The position numbers were made by a program, and so were the translations under genes. Positions 4,702 to 5,742 of a stretch of DNA of 5,742 nt are shown one piece after another. How positions within the stretch are numbered: position 1 is the first letter of the stretch; the number at the start of each line of letters is the position of its first letter. The notes below the pieces were generated by a model. That model saw only the letters and a program-made list of their open reading frames with translations. It had not been told where the DNA came from and made no database searches. The stretch is from DASSHC01 sp035693105 (GTDB lineage: Bacteria; Chloroflexota; Chloroflexia; Thermomicrobiales; Thermomicrobiaceae), in assembly GCA_035693105.1 (NCBI GenBank), contig DASSHC010000430.1, positions 1 through 5,742 of the forward strand. Reading direction: 5' to 3'.

Positions 4702-5742
4702 AGCGCCAGCGTCTGGCCCGCCGTCTGCCGCAGCGTGTAGCGCTGGTTCACCTTGTCGTGTGCGCGCCGCCCCAGCACCGCCCGCAGCCCGGCATCGCCC
4801 GCCAGCGCGGCCATCGCCGCCGCCAGCCCGGCCACGTCGTCGACCGCCACGCTGTAGTCCGGCGCCAGCTCCGGCACGATGCCCACCCGCGTGCCGACCG
4901 TGACGCGGCCGGCGGCCGCGGCCTCCAGCACCACCATCCCCTGCGCCTCGTGCCGCGAGGCGAGCACGCAGAAGTCGGCCGCGCGGTAGTAGGCCGGCAA
5001 CTGCTCGTGCGGCACCGCGCCGTGCCAGCAAATCTGCCCGGCGATGCCGAGCTGTTCGGCCTGTGCCCGCAGCGTGCCCTCCAGCGGCCCCTCGCCCACC
5101 AGATGCAGCCGCAGCGCCGGGCACGCTTCCAGCGCCCGCGCGAACGCCGCCAGCAGCAGCCCCGGCTGCTTCACCGCCACCAGCGACGCCACCTGCAGGA
5201 CGTGAATTGCCTCGTCCTCGTCCGTTGCGTCGCGCCCGTGGGAGGGCGGCCACGGGGGGCCGCCCCTACCGGGGGAACGCGGCGCCCATTCACACACATT
5301 GCCGGTAGGGGCAGGCCCCCGTGCCTGCCCTCCTCGTTTTCCCTCCTCCGCCCCAAACAGCCCCGTATCCACCCCCAGCGGCAGCAGCTCCACCCGGCCC
5401 GCCAGCGGAGCGGCCAGCTCCCGCAGGTAGGCCGAACCCGCCGTTACCGCGGCCGCGCGATGCAGCGCGATGCGCGTCAGCCTCCGGCTCGTACGGTGCA
5501 ATCGCCCGCCGTAGCCGATCTCGGGGAAGCCGGCCAGCTCGCCGCCGGCCAGCGAGACCAGCGCCGGAACGCCCAGCAACGCCCCGGCTGTCACCGCCAG
5601 CGCGCCGGGCTCATCGGCCCAGAACGCGTGCAGCAGATCGAAGGCTCCGCGCCGGTGCTCGGCGGCCAGCGCCGCCAGCGCGCGTGCCAGCAAGAGCGCC
5701 CGGCCAGCCTGCCGGGTGACGCCGCCACCGAGGGGGTGCACC
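4662..5742 (-). CDS. glycosyltransferase family 4-type, 5' end truncated by window
   Basis: Some 360 residues are visible; the N-terminus lies beyond 5742. A GTG at 5739-5741 is in frame, but the family normally has an N-terminal Rossmann strand and nucleotide loop before the first visible segment (HPLGGGVTRQAG), so the true start is probably outside. Numbered from that GTG, the N-terminal domain has LLHAFWADEPG, LVSLAGGELAG and ELLPLGVDTGLF, the usual end of domain 1. The C-terminal domain begins VLQVASLVAVKQPG and includes HLVGEGPLEGTLR. It carries the EX7E motif (E265 and E273 in RHEAQGMVVLEAAAAG), which in GT-B retaining enzymes binds the sugar-nucleotide donor. Donor and acceptor are unknown. 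The linker between the domains is enlarged by residues 137-167, all encoded by a palindromic repeat pair at 5241-5333. The stop is TAG at 4662-4664, so the last 40 nt overlap the convergent flippase gene. It is probably part of a polysaccharide cluster continuing to the right. Confidence 0.88.
   Translation of the reverse strand, partial: VHPLGGGVTRQAGRALLLARALAALAAEHRRGAFDLLHAFWADEPGALAVTAGALLGVPALVSLAGGELAGFPEIGYGGRLHRTSRRLTRIALHRAAAVTAGSAYLRELAAPLAGRVELLPLGVDTGLFGAEEGKRGGQARGPAPTGNVCEWAPRSPGRGGPPWPPSHGRDATDEDEAIHVLQVASLVAVKQPGLLLAAFARALEACPALRLHLVGEGPLEGTLRAQAEQLGIAGQICWHGAVPHEQLPAYYRAADFCVLASRHEAQGMVVLEAAAAGRVTVGTRVGIVPELAPDYSVAVDDVAGLAAAMAALAGDAGLRAVLGRRAHDKVNQRYTLRQTAGQTLALYRELAAGARRGR
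5241..5333. repeat. in-frame inverted pair of palindromic repeats inside the glycosyltransferase (family C)
   Basis: Copies at 5241-5272 and 5302-5333 are inverted relative to each other and match at 28 of 32 positions. A 29-nt spacer (5273-5301) separates them. Each copy is itself a hairpin: an 8-bp perfect stem around a 6-nt loop. The left stem is 5244-5251 with 5258-5265, GGGCGGCC/GGCCGCCC. The right stem is 5309-5316 with 5323-5330, GGGCAGGC/GCCTGCCC, with loop CCCCGT. The whole unit is 93 nt, exactly 31 codons, and encodes glycosyltransferase residues 137-167 (G/P/R-rich, with one Cys and two Trp). I see no target-site duplication. The unit resembles short repeats of the GTAGGGGC...GCCTGCCC type that I recall from other environmental genomes; this needs a search. 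Confidence 0.85.

Noticed and set aside
4513..5253. A 246-codon minus-strand frame overlapping the flippase end and the glycosyltransferase
   Set aside because: It is low-complexity Gly/Ala/Arg-rich sequence and a shadow of the glycosyltransferase frame, which has the EX7E motif and domain structure.
3226..5333. Repeats as a CRISPR array
   Set aside because: The repeats are inverted, only two or three copies of each, without regular spacers and without cas genes.

Overview
The window is GC-rich bacterial DNA (about two-thirds G+C by eye). It carries the end of one gene, three intact genes and one gene cut by the right edge. Gene style suggests a Chloroflexota-like organism: a split pyruvate:ferredoxin oxidoreductase, a soluble GAF-PAS histidine kinase, and GC-rich palindromic repeats in and between genes. 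This is a tentative inference from gene and repeat style; no taxonomic marker is present.

Layout, left to right. (1) Positions 1-1274, plus strand: the C-terminal end of a 2-oxoacid:ferredoxin oxidoreductase alpha subunit (porA-like), then after 60 nt the complete TPP- and Fe-S-binding beta subunit (porB-like). Together they form the catalytic core that interconverts pyruvate + CoA and acetyl-CoA + CO2 using ferredoxin. (2) Positions 1275-1433: an intergenic stretch almost filled by a complex inverted repeat that can fold into a branched structure. (3) Positions 1434-3197, plus: a cytosolic GAF-PAS-HisKA-HATPase histidine kinase with no adjacent response regulator. (4) Positions 3198-3378: a second, unrelated repeat family, present as a 35-nt inverted pair. 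It spans the start of the next gene and appears to supply both its ribosome binding site and part of its N-terminus. (5) Positions 3298-4701, plus: a polytopic flippase of the Wzx/polysaccharide-export type. (6) Positions 4662-5742, minus: a GT4-type glycosyltransferase, 5' end outside the window, converging on the flippase and overlapping its 3' end by 40 nt. Its interdomain linker carries a 93-nt in-frame insertion made of two inverted copies of a third palindromic repeat.

The flippase and glycosyltransferase suggest a surface-polysaccharide locus, while porAB belongs to central carbon metabolism. The kinase lies between them with no evident link to either. No mobile-element genes, CRISPR arrays, tRNAs or rRNAs were seen. 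The most notable content is the repeats: three different families within 4.1 kb, two of them inside coding sequence. The two copies in the glycosyltransferase differ by paired changes that keep their hairpin stems perfect.
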